Notes: generated by a model from the letters alone, not told the origin. 64,000 bases of DNA from Lamellibrachia columna (GCA_963662155.1 OY759263.1:40052544-40116543), one strand, 5' to 3'; positions 1 through 12,449 are shown, counted from the stretch's first letter. Numbers and translations are program-made.

Positions 1-18
1 TACAGTATTCCGGTACCG

Positions 19-196
19 CTGAACATTCGGGTTTCCTTAAACACTACGGTTGTTTAGTTCACTGAACATTCGGGTTTCCTTAAATACTACGGTTGTTTAG
101 TTCACTGAACATTCGGGTTTCCTTAAACACTACGGTTGTTTAGTTCACTGAACATTCGGGTTTCCTTAAATACTACGGTTGTTTAGTTCACTGAAA
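19..196. repeat. 43-bp minisatellite, about 4 copies
   Basis: A unit containing GAACATTCGGGTTTCC followed by a TACGGTTGTTTAGTTC stretch repeats at 43-bp spacing, with copies alternating between two variants (AAACAC and AAATAC). The alternation suggests the array grew by duplicating a two-unit block. No gene is seen. Confidence 0.9.
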
Positions 197-460
197 ATAT
201 ATCTGTCCTGTTGTGTGATGTTCAAGGCTATAGTTCTTGGATAAATACATGATGATGGCCCCAGTTCCCTTCTATGTGATTTTGGAGTTTACCTTCTCCT
301 TGACTAGTTGCTCGTCACAGCTCGAGAACCCGTCCTTGCTAGTTGTTCACAGTTGGGCACTGGAATAGTGAATGTCGGGAAATGTCCACACATTGGTGGA
401 CCATGTACACTATATCTATATCTGTAGTGCAGATCGGGTAGGTTAGCCTAATGTCTATGG

Positions 461-866
461 AGAGGCTTTGTAAAAGCAGCTGATGCATGTGCACCCATCA
501 TAGAGTCTTGTTTACTGAGAGACTTTGTACCAGCAGGTGAGGCATGTGCACCCACGAGCATAGAGTCTTGTCTATTGAGATACGTTGTACCAGCAGGTGC
601 GGCATGTGCACCCACGAGCATAGAGTCTTGTCTATTGAGATACGTTGTACCAGCAGGTGAGGCATGTGCACCCACGAGCATAGAGTCTTGTCTATTGAGA
701 TACGTTGTACCAGCAGGTGAGGCATGTGCACCCACGAGCATAGAGTCTTGTCTATTGAGATACGTTGTACCAGCAGGTGAGGCATGTGCACCCACGAGCA
801 TAGAGTCTTGTCTATTGAGATACGTTGTACCAGCAGGTGAGGCATGTGCACCGCTGAGCCGTTTCA
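461..866. repeat. 60-bp minisatellite, about 6.5 copies
   Basis: A 60-bp unit with GGCATGTGCACCCACGAGCA and a TAGAGTCTTGTCTATTGAGA segment repeats nearly perfectly; the first copy (from 461) and the last (into 866) are the most diverged. Because 60 is divisible by three and the unit has no stop in several frames, open frames of 100-140 codons run through it on both strands; these are repeat artefacts. Confidence 0.92.
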
Positions 867-870
867 CTCT

Positions 871-1603
871 CAAAGAGGGAGCTAGTTGACAGGTAACACC
901 AGACCGGAGAGGTCAGCACATTTGAGAAGGACTGATCGAGGATTAGTTGTGGCGAAGCTCATGTTGTGTGCTGTGTTGTCCCCAGGATTAACGAAGACGT
1001 CACCGGCAAGCAGGAGGATATAGAACAGATTGAATGATGGGCCACGCTATGATTTTTAAAGCCATTTTCGATGCGTGCACAGACGAAGACAAGACAGACG
1101 CACAACTGATCGTGTTGTTGTTTGTAGGCATTGCCGACACACGGCCGCACTCAACTGATCGTGTTGTTGTTTGTAGGCATTGCCGACACACGGCCGCACT
1201 CAACTGCCACCAAAGTAATTTTTTTTAGTTCGTTTTATTTATCTCAGCAAATTAGATGCTGGAGTTAGTGGACATATCTCTGTCATATCAAAACTACTAC
1301 GGAAATATCTATGGAAATATCTATGCCTATCCGAGATTAGATATGTTTAACGAACACCTCTCGCTATTTCAACTGACCTCATATACGGGGTTAGTTGAAA
1401 CACTTGTAGTATATCACTGAAGTATTCCAGTTGTGTCGATATACATATATCTGTTATCAACATATCGTTTGATAGATATGTCTTTCCCCAATTTGGATAT
1501 CTGAGATTATGTAGTAACAAAAAAAATATAAATACTTACCAATGCTATTAACACCGACATAACACAAATTAACTAACAAGATGTATATAACAACTGACAA
1601 CAC

Positions 1604-1636
<33 letters not shown>

Positions 1637-2558
1637 GCTAACTAACAACTAACACCACTTAGTTGTTACTTAATATGAAATGTGCGTCTCAATAACTAAA
1701 TAGTGCGTCTCCAATGGTGCACGCATCGTTCGCCTACTGATGGCCTATGTGTACGTATGTTTAACTCACCCCGGTGACAATGTTTCAACAAACCGCGCCA
1801 CGGTCGCCGCAATTCAAGACTTGCGTGACGCTATTACATTTCTTTTATTGTAAAGGTGTCCTGGATACCATTACACAACTTTGATAATCTAATCTACATA
1901 TGACTCCAGGCCTAGTATGAATAAGAAGACAACGTTCACAGGCGACGTTTTGTGTAACTCAATCCTAAACAAATAACCTGTGTAGTTTTATGCGTTCACG
2001 TTTTGCACGTGGCGGATTCCTGTAGTGTAATTATTATTCAGTAGAACGGGCGACTAATGTGTTCTACTAATTTGTTTATCCAATGTTTTAGCAAACCCCG
2101 ATTTTCAACAGGCTGTTTATTAGCAAGGTTTATTCATTACACGTTGAGCTCATGGGCAAACTGCGAGATTTCTTAAACTTATTATGGTGTTGGTACTAAT
2201 TCTTATACATTACACAATTGTGCGACTATGGACACCACCCTGCGTTGGTCGCCTAGCATCAGAGACAGGGGAACTATGTCTTCACAACGGACCCCGATGA
2301 TACGACGTCGATAATTACTTCACACAGAATCATTTGCAATGTCAATATACACAATTTTAAAGAGTGGAAAATAGCGAGTTCCTTTATTATTAGTCAAGTT
2401 GTCAGGCACGATGCCCTGGTGTAGTATAATTAAGGTGTTTTTAATAGTATTGCCTAGTTCTTTTCCTTATAATCAGTATATGCGGGGCCATCTTGAATCC
2501 AATGAAATATGGTTTATATGATATTCAACATATATAGGCGGCCTATTTCACGTCAACA
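871..2558. other. Intergenic stretch with small repeats
   Basis: No convincing gene is seen on either strand. It holds a perfect 49-bp tandem duplication at 1103-1151 and 1152-1200, and an (AACT)n microsatellite at about 1603-1640. The rest is AT-rich unique-looking DNA. Confidence 0.6.
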
Positions 2559-4329
2559 CTAGACCATAATTATGATGTCATTTGACTGTGAGTCCCGTAG
2601 TGATTGTCCGTATGAGCGGTTTGGATTACTACTTGCCTTGCTGAGAGTGTCCCGGTGGAACACACGTGACATGTTTGGAAGGAGGAATAAAACACGCACG
2701 AGGCGAGAGGCAGACGGCAGGTCGGGTAGAAGCGGACAAGTCTTGTCGTGCCATAGTAATCGTGCACTTTTTACGATTCTTATTTTCAAGCTGTTAGGCA
2801 GTTTTATGTTATTTTATGTTATTTATTGTTGGAACGAAGTAGGTAGTGGTACTCATGTTCATATAATGTGCAACAGCAAATGCCATAAAGCGATCGTAAT
2901 GTTACCCGCACCATGAGATATGAGTTCATGTTGGTTTATAGTTTCGCAACTATATGTGATTCCTGCATTGTATTTGCCACAGCGGTAGATTACGATGTTA
3001 TCTCCTTAAGTGTTTCTCTTCTCTTTTAATTAAGTTCTTCTTTTACACCACGCCCCCACATTTTCCTTAGATGTATGTGACGTTTCTTTCATCATCTGTT
3101 CATTCTCGCACCCCTTAAGACGTTAATCCACTGTGTCCCTAATGTGGAATACTCCCTCCCACCTCCATGTCGTCACTAGCCTACACCCTTCCCCCTCTGT
3201 CCACGACTTCCCTGCCTCTCTCTCTTTCTTCCTGAGGCCATACTAGATCAGCCCCCCTATAACGTAATCGCAGTCCTCTTTATTCCTTTAATTATCAGCG
3301 TAACTAACATCTTCTGGCACATACATCGTGTCATTGGCATCTTATTGAATGCACGTTTCTATGTCAATGTGTTTAATAATAAAATTAAAACCATCCACAA
3401 CTGCCGCCAAGAACAATTACAAACTGCTACGCAAACTGATGAGGTCTTTCATAACTAAAAGTCCCGATCATGATTATACAATTAATCGACCACTTTTGTG
3501 TACTTTTACCCGACAACGTTAACATCTTAATGTTACAGGTTACGTTAACATCTTAATGTTACAGGTTACGCGTTAACGTTGCACACACCGTCACAAGGCT
3601 GTATTGCAAGCACGACCCATAAATTATTAAGTACTAATTTCCGTCTTCAGGGGGGTTCGTGGGTTCGAGCGAACCCCTTTTTTGAGAGCATTTTTAGAAA
3701 TCATCCTCGAAATCCCCGGCTGATTGTGTATGCCCGAACCCTCCTTTTCAAATCACAGATGACCGGCCTGGTATTGCATTTATGTGTCGTGATGGACACT
3801 GAAATCCGTGTATATTCTGAGGTGTCCAGGCGATAACCCCTGTACACTGGGGTCAAGTAATGCACCCGTTAACTGCGCCGTGTCGGCTTAGAAGCGCTTT
3901 GATGTTTTCCACATCGCCTCGGTTCATATCTTCCATCTGCCCCTCGCTAGATAAATGCCACACGGCCAGCGAGACGGCATTTGCTCGTCAGGCCAACCAA
4001 ACCTATTTGCTTTCTCGGTGTTGTCGCTCGCGTAATCATGTTTGACAACATTCATTTGATGCTTCATATGGAAATATTGCATTACGGGTACTTGCGTTGC
4101 GCACACAAAGATTGCACGAAGCGTCGTTGGATTACGTGTTACCCGTGCTAAACAGCTCAATGGAACAGCGTCGACTGCTGGCCGTGACCACTAGTCCATA
4201 TACATACGAAGCTGATACAGTCGAAGCGGTTACAAGCAAACATTTTACTAGGCCTATTATAATCGGTTTGCGCCTACGCCTTGTTGGCTGTCTGCGCGAC
4301 TGTTCATCGGCTACACTCAGATAGCGGCG
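2559..4329. other. Intergenic stretch, no supported gene
   Basis: Short open frames exist (for example 2572-2916 on +), but none has recognisable domains, a start context or splice sites that I can support. A 26-bp segment with CGTTAACATCTTAATG is duplicated at about 3516-3568. CpG density rises from about 3890 toward the gene at 4700. Confidence 0.5.
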
Positions 4330-4640
4330 ACGCAGGTTACTTTCGCGAACGTTGTTGTAAGATTCCGCCTTCACGTCGGCCGCTCCGTTTGGATATTCGG
4401 CAACGGCTACAGATTCGCGCGCGCATCGTGAGCGACGCGTAGGAACGTGGTGGAACTCGCAGCTAAGTCGATGCGCAAAGCACCGGCTGAATGTTTGTTA
4501 TCGCAAGAGAACGTTTGCACGCCCGACAAATTCACCAGCGCGAAACAGTAAACATAACGTTTAACCGGGCGTCAGGTAATGATACCGGCTGTTATTGCGT
4601 CTACTTTCATAGTAATTTAGCATACACCTATGAAGGAGGC
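4330..4640 (+). promoter_or_regulatory. CpG-rich putative promoter of the two-TM gene
   Basis: The 300 bases before the gene are visibly rich in CpG (runs such as GCGCGCGCATCG and GAGCGACGCG), in contrast with the AT-rich surroundings, and no clear TATA box is placed. This is the pattern of a CpG-island type promoter. The transcription start cannot be placed from sequence. Confidence 0.45.
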
Positions 4641-4699
4641 TGGCAGCTTTGAGGTTTGGGGATTGTCGGCCGATAGCGAGCAATAGACGACGGGCAGCA

Positions 4700-5791
4700 A
4701 TGGGGGAGCCTTCTCGCAAGTGCTGCCTACTGTTCGTTGCTTTGGCGATGATGACAGCTGGCGCCATGCTATCGGTGTGCGCGTGGTTCTCGCCTCCACT
4801 CACTGTCGGCATCCTCCGAGTGAGGCAGGCCGGCCCCATCGTTCTCCTCCTCGGCGCGGTTCTGCTCTTCGCCACCTGCTGCACGCCTGCGTGCGCACAC
4901 CGGAAGTGGACCTTCCCCTGCCGACGATGCCTTGGCGACGTTGACGGAAGCGTCGTTTCAAGGAGCAGTTCTGTGAGCACCGAGTGCAGCGTTCGCCGTG
5001 GAGTGCAGGGCGAGACCCGGTGGTTGAACGCGGTCTGCTCGTCGGAGTCCGGCGAGAGTGAGATCGAGTTGGCGGCGTATGGGGAGGAAGACTTTGCAAC
5101 AAGCTGCGTGCATCATCACCGTCACGGGCGCATTAGTCACGGCCGCGCGAGGTCCTGCTACTCGCGTATACCTGCTATGACGCCAGACATGCGATGCTCA
5201 TGTAACGCTTCCGTCGACGAAGTACGGTCGGTGACGTCGACAGAGGCCGACACATTGTCGTCAGGCTGCGGACCCGGTCCTGGCATTGACAGGCAGCCGA
5301 CTTATAGCCCACTCCAGGCGTCAAACAGCGGCTGTACATCCGGGCATTGCACGGCTTCCAACGAGGACGACGCACACGAAGACGACATTTGCGCCGAGAC
5401 ACTAGTTTCGATAAGACGCCATCCAGATTTCTTTTCCACTCTTGGATTAACAACTTTTGATAGAAACGCACATGCATGCCATGTAACTGTTTCTAAAGGT
5501 GCGCGTGTGTCCGGTTCACATCCGGTATCGCAACGAAATCTGAACGAATATACGAAAGAATTTCAAGCGTTTCCGCCAAATAATGTTTATCGGTATCGCG
5601 ACCCGAATAAATGTTCACCACAGTGGCGTCCTCTAGTGAGGAGAAGTCGATCCGCCGACTCGTCCGACTGTTGGCCGACGTCACTCGCAGTCGGGTCACG
5701 TGACGTTCCGTCGGTCGTCATTGACCGACCGGAAGCGAAACAGTGTGTCTGTGTGCAGCGGTCACTGCCTCCAGGGCACAGCGAGGCGTGA
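4700..5791 (+). CDS. Two-pass membrane protein with long Cys/Ser-rich cytoplasmic tail, single exon
   Basis: A 363-residue protein of unknown function. I chose the ATG at 4700 because it has a strong context (G at -3, G at +4) and directly precedes the first membrane segment; the frame is open upstream to 4649 but without another ATG. Residues 8-30 (CCLLFVALAMMTAGAMLSVC and on) and 44-66 (AGPIVLLLGAVLLFATCC and on) are hydrophobic helices joined by a short loop with basic residues. A cluster of Cys (60, 61, 65, 74, 77) follows and could be palmitoylated. The remaining ~285 residues are polar, Ser- and Cys-rich, with an acidic patch (NEDDAHEDD). Two N-terminal helices, a Gly-Pro at the start of helix 2 and a long tail recall the layout of TMEM200/TMEM215-type proteins, but I see no alignment strong enough to name it. 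CpG-rich DNA lies upstream and a poly(A) signal 230 bases downstream, so an intronless gene is likely; a retrocopy is possible. Confidence 0.72.
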   Translation: MGEPSRKCCLLFVALAMMTAGAMLSVCAWFSPPLTVGILRVRQAGPIVLLLGAVLLFATCCTPACAHRKWTFPCRRCLGDVDGSVVSRSSSVSTECSVRRGVQGETRWLNAVCSSESGESEIELAAYGEEDFATSCVHHHRHGRISHGRARSCYSRIPAMTPDMRCSCNASVDEVRSVTSTEADTLSSGCGPGPGIDRQPTYSPLQASNSGCTSGHCTASNEDDAHEDDICAETLVSIRRHPDFFSTLGLTTFDRNAHACHVTVSKGARVSGSHPVSQRNLNEYTKEFQAFPPNNVYRYRDPNKCSPQWRPLVRRSRSADSSDCWPTSLAVGSRDVPSVVIDRPEAKQCVCVQRSLPPGHSEA

Positions 5792-6021
5792 TGCTGACAT
5801 GTTGCGCTGGCAATTATTCTAAGGTTTTCTGTATCAGTGTGTGGCCAAGTTGGTTGACGATCACCTACTTGTGTATCTCGTATACATGTCACAAGCGTTC
5901 GGACCATCAATGTGCACAACTGTTGGTATTACATCCGTACACTTGCTTCAGGAATTGCATGTTTTGTACGTTGTTCTGTAAGTTGTCAGTCGATGGTACA
6001 GCCACGTACTCTGTCTACGTT

Positions 6022-6027
6022 AATAAA
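6022..6027 (+). terminator. Poly(A) signal AATAAA for the two-TM gene
   Basis: A canonical AATAAA lies 231 bases after the stop codon at 5791, in a suitable place to end the transcript of the gene starting at 4700. Confidence 0.55.
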
Positions 6028-6330
6028 ATCAGTGACACTTTTAGAACAAGCAAGTCCAACGTCTTTTGTTTGAAAAACAAACTGAAAGCGACCATGCCAT
6101 GGCAGCGTGTCCAGCCTAAAGTGGACGAACAAAGGTCAGTGTCCTGTATGCACCAAGCTTAATGTAGTGCCTAGAATGTGTTCGTTGCTGTTCAGTTTAG
6201 TGCTTTAAATAGTTACGTTCTCCGCTGCAGTTCAGCACAGTGAGTGGCAGACATTTTCTCCTTGAAACTTTGACGACGATTAATCACCCTACGGGTACAC
6301 ATGATCAAGCACGAGCGTATATACGCGCAC

Positions 6331-6357
6331 ACACACGCACGCACGCGCGCGCGCACA

Positions 6358-6456
<99 letters not shown>

Positions 6457-6489
6457 TCACTCACGCTCGCTCGCTCGCTCGCGCGCGCG

Positions 6490-6526
<37 letters not shown>
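6331..6526. repeat. (CA)n microsatellite with CGCG and CTCG interruptions
   Basis: About 100 bases of pure AC dinucleotide are bordered by GCGCGC and CTCGCTCG runs and a second AC run. Open frames of His-Thr or Cys-Val here are artefacts. Confidence 0.97.
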
Positions 6527-6528
<2 letters not shown>

Positions 6529-8540
6529 TTGGGTGGCCATCTCACCAACTCCCGTTACAGGTTTTTGAAATTAGTATTCCTCAACAGATATATTGATAAC
6601 ATTCACACGCATGCGCAATAACGCTAGCCGGTAGAACTATTCATGTAATAAGTAAAGCTTTCCCATTAGTTATATTAAATGTCCATTTTAAAACCCCATG
6701 CTAAATGAAACTTTGCACATTCATTCACCAGGTAATAGTTCTGTGTTGATCCAATATTGAATGTAATACAGATATTGTAATCTATTTTGACCGACGTCAC
6801 ATCGGCGAAAGCCAACACGCAGCCATATCCTTTTAGCCTTAATAAATCGTTCGTTTAGCTTGCTAATAGTAACTAGACAGTATTGTTTCGTTTATAACTG
6901 TATCTATCACAACATATATTATATTTTCCTAAGGCATATGATTTTCTTATCTCTGCCTCCTGGTTGACCATCCATTGACCAACCATCCTGGTTGACACAT
7001 TACCATATTACCATATTACCATATGATTTTCTTATCTCTGCCTCCTGGTTGACCATCCAGCTAACACATTACCATATTACCATATTACCATATATGTCCT
7101 TTAAGGCATTTGTTATCCTACGTTTGTCATTACTGAGGTGTTTTTAATATTATACACATTTGACATTCTTCTGTTACCTGCTGTTGTTTCTGCGTTCATA
7201 GCAAGGTTGTCGACCTACTTCCCCTTGTCTTGCATCGTACTTGTCTTCACTTCCTTGTCTTTCTGCTCTGTTGTTCTTCAGTCGTTTCCGGTCTTCTACC
7301 AACTCCCACGACTCCTTGCTGATTCACGGTGGTTGGCGTCTCATTCTAAGTACTTCCTCAGCTGTTCCTTTTTGTATACGACTTCGACGAAGTACTACCA
7401 TTTTTGTGTCGACTAAAATGCCACCAAAAGTCATCATGCTTGATCCGCACCTTCAGTGTGAATTGCATTTGATGATTGGTTGTTGTAGCTTGAATGTGTT
7501 TTTTTGCTGTTCGCGCTGGTCTTTTGTTTTCTCTTTAGCTTCGACCTGATTTCTGAGCGCACTAACTGGTGATAACTTGCAATGTATGCTCCCCTCGTGG
7601 CCGTTATGGCCGTTGCTGATGTCGCGTCTGCTTATGGATTTGTCGATGCGGAAAGATGGTTCCAGGAACCAAAAGGTATTCCATGACTTCTCATTACGTT
7701 TTCATAGTCCCACATGTTTCTCCAATTACTTTCGTTCACATAGGCCTATCCATCAATACCTATTGCTAGGTACTCATTTATGAGCGTTTTCGAGTAAACG
7801 GTGCACTTTTACCAAAATGCACTTTCTCTCATTGTATTCAAACAGTTCATTGCGTATTATTAACTCAGCGTGATTATCATCCTGTGGCTATAGTAAGGAA
7901 CCTACAGGACACATTTCACGAAGATACAACAAATATTTGTTAAGGACAATCTGCACATTATGCTGTTTTTGACACATTTCTTAGTCCCACTTCAGTTTAT
8001 GTCAGTATTAAAAACTGCACTGCAAGTCATAAAGCACCAACCAATTTTGTTAATTTGTCCATCAATCGGTGAACTAAGCGATACAGATTTGGTGCAAACT
8101 GGAGTAGTAGGTGCGGCATAAAGTCAATTTGTATGTAATGTTGCATGTTCTATTAAAAAAAAATTAAAATGTCCTAACAAAAAAGACACCCCAATAAACA
8201 CAATAACAATGAATTCCCACTGATCAAAAGTGTACTTATAAAATGCATTACACATACCAAGTCCAAACCAAAAAGCATGTAAGTTTACAATATTAAACTG
8301 GTCCATATCATTTATCATTAAAAATATGTCCTCTCCAGAACACCAACATCCAATGCCAAACTGTAATAAACCAGTGGTTAGTACACATTAATTTGTGATA
8401 TTCCACTACCAAAGTCAGCAGATTGTCAGGTGGGTAGGAATTTGTTATAAGATATATTTAGTCATGGTTTTAACTGCTATTTATATGTGTTCAATGGAAT
8501 GTCCTCTCCAGAACATCAAACGGCAGAACAACATCAAAGC
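6527..8540. other. Intergenic stretch with one local duplication
   Basis: No supported gene. A segment containing ATGATTTTCTTATCTCTGCC plus CTCCTGGTTGACCATCC and a run of ATTACCAT units occurs twice, at about 6938-7018 and 7021-7093. A weak LINE-like coding trace lies at about 7200-7325 (minus) and is listed separately. Confidence 0.5.
7200..7325 (-). pseudogene. Possible fragment of an RTE-like LINE
   Basis: The minus strand reads ISKESWELVEDRKRLKN followed by a charged, Arg/Glu-rich stretch, preceded by an in-frame stop. That pattern (Trp, Ile/Val-Glu-Arg-Arg, Lys-rich helix) resembles the linker between endonuclease and reverse transcriptase of RTE-type LINEs. It is short and could be chance. 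Confidence 0.22.
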
Positions 8541-8542
8541 TG

Positions 8543-8873
<331 letters not shown>

Positions 8874-8943
8874 TGGAGGGCAGGGACACTGAACATATTT
8901 ATGAACTGAACATATTTATGTAACTTGTATTCAAAGCAGACAT

Positions 8944-9035
8944 GCCAAGTCTACCGGTTTTCTCGGTAGACTACCGGTGTTTCACCTCTTCTACCGGTCT
9001 ACCGGTCGGTAGAATATTTCTACCGGTTTTTGCGA
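8944..9035. repeat. Cluster of ACCGGT palindromes
   Basis: Within 90 bases the palindrome ACCGGT occurs five times, together with TCGGTAG and CTACCG half sites, so the stretch can fold back on itself in several registers. It directly precedes the BED-like fragment at 9279 and may be the end of the same mobile element. Confidence 0.6.
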
Positions 9036-9278
9036 TTTTGGGGGAACATTTTTTTCCTCATTTTATCGATACAATCGGTACCGTTGAGTGAAAAATCTCG
9101 ACTTTCCGTCAGCCTCGATTCCGGCGACCAATGAAATCGCAGCTACATGCAATCATGGCCTCTGCTATATCATTATAGCGAGTATAACTCCCCGCCAGAA
9201 CAGTTTTAATTTTTCTTTCGCTTGAGTTATTTCTATCTACAATTTTTAATCATTGATCGCTAGTTTCTCTATGGCACG

Positions 9279-9470
9279 ATGAAGCGCGCCTCGGCGTCTA
9301 AGCCGCGGGCACCGCCTAAGAAGGCGAAGTATGCCAACGCATACAAGGTTGCCTTCGAGGCCGATTTTCCGTGGGTCGAAAAAAGTTCGCGATCGACGAA
9401 CCATGCATTTTGCCGTTCGTGCAATCGACACTTTTCCATTGCATCTGTCCATTTAGGCAATTTATTGTGA
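9279..9470 (+). pseudogene. BED-like zinc-finger fragment of a transposon-type protein
   Basis: The frame starts with a basic, Ala/Pro/Lys-rich N-terminus and continues KYANAYKVAFEADFPWVEKS, then STNHAFCRSCNRHFSIAS. The aromatic residue, the CxxC pair and the FSIA motif are typical of the N-terminal BED/TTF-like fingers of hAT-related transposases and genes derived from them. The frame stops at 9470 before the distal His ligands, with no clear splice donor, so this is a truncated copy or an isolated exon. Confidence 0.5.
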
Positions 9471-9593
9471 TTACTGAATGTACATTATTACTTAGTAGTC
9501 GTTATAAAAAATGGTTGACTGTTAGTGTTATACACAACTTATGGAGTAACGAGGAATGCACTAATCGTCTAATGCAGTAATGGCGGATTGGCG

Positions 9594-9630
9594 GCTATGC
9601 CTACGGCTACGGCTACGCCTACGGCTACGA
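9594..9630. repeat. Hexanucleotide CTACGG repeat
   Basis: Six units of CTACGG or CTACGC in a row, just left of the TIR element. Confidence 0.85.
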
Positions 9631-9910
9631 ATTTCTTTTGCGTTTTGCCTTGAACTTGGCCACTGGAATTTCACCCGCACCCTTGGTACCGGTGTAACGG
9701 GCCCAGAGTAGTCCCGTGCCGAAAGTCAGCGGAAGTATGCATTTTTGCGTATTGCGCATGCGCGCGCAAACGCAGTGGACGTCATGCAACCCGCGTGAGC
9801 AACGTGACCTCAGGTAACCCGATCAATTTTGACCCCGTGCCAGGAGTATGCAGACTTAGCGAGACTAATGCAGATTCAGCTGATCCACATGACCCCCACG
9901 ATGTTGACCT

Positions 9911-10142
9911 TATTTTGTCAGCGAGCTCGTCACGCGAGGCCTTTTTAAGAAAGTTGAAAGTCATTTGATTAGAACGTGGAAACTGATGGAGCATCAGAAG
10001 AAATGTAGGCGAGACGAAAAGTACAAAAAGTATATGGAGTGCATCAAACATTATTTGGTGAAAAAGAAACATCTTGCGAGTGACAGGCGCATGAGAAATG
10101 CTGTGTTGAAGGCAACCAAAGATCACAAGTACGAAGTAGACG
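9911..10142 (+). pseudogene. Lys-rich exon of the transposon gene
   Basis: An open block with a likely acceptor (TTTTGTCAG, ending at 9921) and a strong donor (ACG|GTGAGT at 10142/10143). It reads a basic helical segment including ECIKHYLVKKKHLASDRRMR. It precedes the BED exon at 10739 and lies inside the TIR element. I do not recognise the domain. Confidence 0.4.
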
Positions 10143-10179
10143 GTGAGTAGGCCTATATAACTTTGAGACCCTTATATAT

Positions 10180-10186
<7 letters not shown>

Positions 10187-10266
<80 letters not shown>
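10187..10266. repeat. (TA)n microsatellite
   Basis: An uninterrupted TA run inside the TIR element, in the putative intron between the Lys-rich block and the BED exon. Confidence 0.95.
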
Positions 10267-10272
<6 letters not shown>

Positions 10273-10738
10273 CCATTATTTGGTAATACCCATTATGTTA
10301 AATCACTAGTGACCAAGTGTAGGAGTGCAAGCACCCAAATGAAATGTTAGACAATTTGCATTTGAAAGAAGTACGATTATCAAAAGACAAAAGGACGTGG
10401 CTATTCGCACAGCTGCTCTGCAGGTACCTCTATTAATTACCAAAAGTGTGGTTGTTATTATTTGCAGAGCTGCACTAGCTTTTGGCATTGCAGAAATAGT
10501 TATTGCTATTTGCAAAATTACCATATTGGTATGGTCATTAATGATAATGTTAATGATATATTGTGTCACTTAAGTTATGGCTTCTTACTTGAGGCTTGTT
10601 TTGCTGTTTCCACAAAGTAGAAGATTAAATGGCTTCACTTCTTGTATAACAGCCACCTAGTCCATTAAGCTACTTCTTGTTCACTGGTTCAGTAGTGCAC
10701 ATGTATTACTAAGTCAGGGCAAAGTTGCTGTGTTACAG

Positions 10739-10924
10739 CATTACAAATTTTACGTCTACATGCTTCAAGGAGGTAGACCTAAAGATACAATATGGCAGCA
10801 CTTCACTCGTGTTGAAGTTGCTGGGAAAGCTTAGGCTAGATGCAACTACTGTGCTCATCAACAAAGTATCAAGGCCTGCAGGATGTGGTCCCATCATAAC
10901 AACTGTGCAACATTTGCAATTGAG
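10739..10924 (+). pseudogene. BED-type zinc-finger exon with a nonsense codon
   Basis: After the acceptor TGTTACAG and before the donor GAG|GTAGG, the block reads GRPKDTIWQHFTRVEVAGKA, a stop (TAG at 10832-10834), then ARCNYCAHQQSIKACRMWSH and HNNC. The W-x-x-F start, the CxxC pair and the following His residues are the BED zinc finger, a DNA-binding module of hAT and related transposases and of genes derived from them. The single in-frame stop inside an otherwise intact finger points to a recently dead copy. Confidence 0.6.
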
Positions 10925-11651
10925 GTAGGAATGAGTAATAGTATTTATGAATATGATTTAATGTTTTTTTTTTGGTAAATTAAATAACATCATTGCATTA
11001 TATGTTTTATCTCTTGAATTATAAGCTGTAAGCATTTGTCGCACACAACTTGATAAAGAAGCTTCCAAATGTCAGTTATTTTGGTAAGACAGTGAGAAAT
11101 AGATCAATACTAGCCATGTTGTCATTTAATACTGGTCCCTTTCTTTGCATATAGCAGATATGCATACTTTACTTTAATAGTTTAACACTATTCACCGGAT
11201 ATTGAATGGATTAAATGTGTCATTGTGGCATGTACCACGTGGCTTATAGTGGGTGATAAAAGGGAACCGTGCTGGCTTTCACTTTTAGGTGACTAATAAC
11301 AAGTAATGCAAAATGTCCCAAACTGATCTAGGAAGTAAAGCTTAACATACATATACACATACATAGATAATATATTATGCTTGCTTGATAAGAGTTAGAT
11401 TGAGCATGTGGAAATGTGCTCTGCTAAATGCTTCAATTAAGCCAATTTTATGCTTTAACATTAATGTACTACCAAGTTGGTTTGTGTAAAGTATTATTAT
11501 ATCTCACAGAAATGGTGAAGAAATATTTGACCTACAATTATGTTAGGGGATCATACAAAAGTTTTCAGATAAGTGTGTTATTTATTTAAGGAAATGTTAA
11601 TACAAAAATCTGAAAATGTGTTTGATTTAAGAATGTTTATCTTTATTCCAG

Positions 11652-11759
11652 AATGCCAAGGCAATCAGTGATGGGATACAGCCATGCGTTATGTGTCAGT
11701 GTCACGTTGATGCATTCGGAAAGGCGGTCTTGGCGCAGCTCCTCCAGCATCAAGAATAA
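11652..11759 (+). pseudogene. Possible terminal exon of the BED-finger gene
   Basis: After the acceptor TTTATTCCAG the phase-0 continuation of the BED exon reads 35 residues with CVMCQCH and ends at TAA 11757-11759. The phase matches the donor at 10924, but the product is short and unrecognised. Confidence 0.3.
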
Positions 11760-12106
11760 ACAATTGACTACTTGCTTGTTTAAATGTCTTGTAGAAGATT
11801 TGTTGAAATGGGTTTTGTCTGCCAGCGCTTCATTATACAGATTATTGTACATATAATTATGTCACTGTTCACATTTAAAAAATATATTTTACTAATGTTA
11901 TCTGAACTGTTCATGCGTTTGAAAACATACTTGCATATAGAAGAAGGCCACTTACTTAGTCTAGATATTTGATAAGGAATAATGATGTCAGAATGTTCAC
12001 TGGATTATATTAAAGGTTAATATAATCACAATCACACTTGTTGTTTCCCGGGGATCTCCTCAGTTTAATTTACTATTACTAAATGGTTCATAATGTGATG
12101 TAAATA

Positions 12107-12358
12107 TGTGTGACCAGAAAAGTGTGTCTATGTTATCTATGAGTTAATTATTAATGGAAAAACATAATTGTATTTTTGTATAATTGGATGTTAATTTATT
12201 ACTTGTTTGATTAAATATTATGATAGACCATATTTGTAGAAATGTTGTGCTGTCTGCCAGTGCAGTATTATACAAAGAACTATAGTGTTTCGATCATTGT
12301 ACATGTCTGTCAATCATCATATATAAAAAATAATAATAAAATAATAAAATAATAATAA

Positions 12359-12392
<34 letters not shown>

Positions 12393-12411
12393 CGTATATA
12401 TATATATATAC

Positions 12412-12449
<38 letters not shown>

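Noticed and set aside
448..873. 141-codon frame of 20-residue repeats
   Set aside because: It coincides with the 60-bp minisatellite and is mirrored by open frames on both strands.
2572..2916. 114-codon frame on +
   Set aside because: No domain, no repeat support and weak context; frames of this length occur by chance in a window this long.
7138..7549. Hydrophobic frames of ~90-100 codons on +
   Set aside because: The T-rich composition gives Phe/Leu/Ser-rich frames by chance; the opposite strand shows a better, though weak, LINE-like trace.
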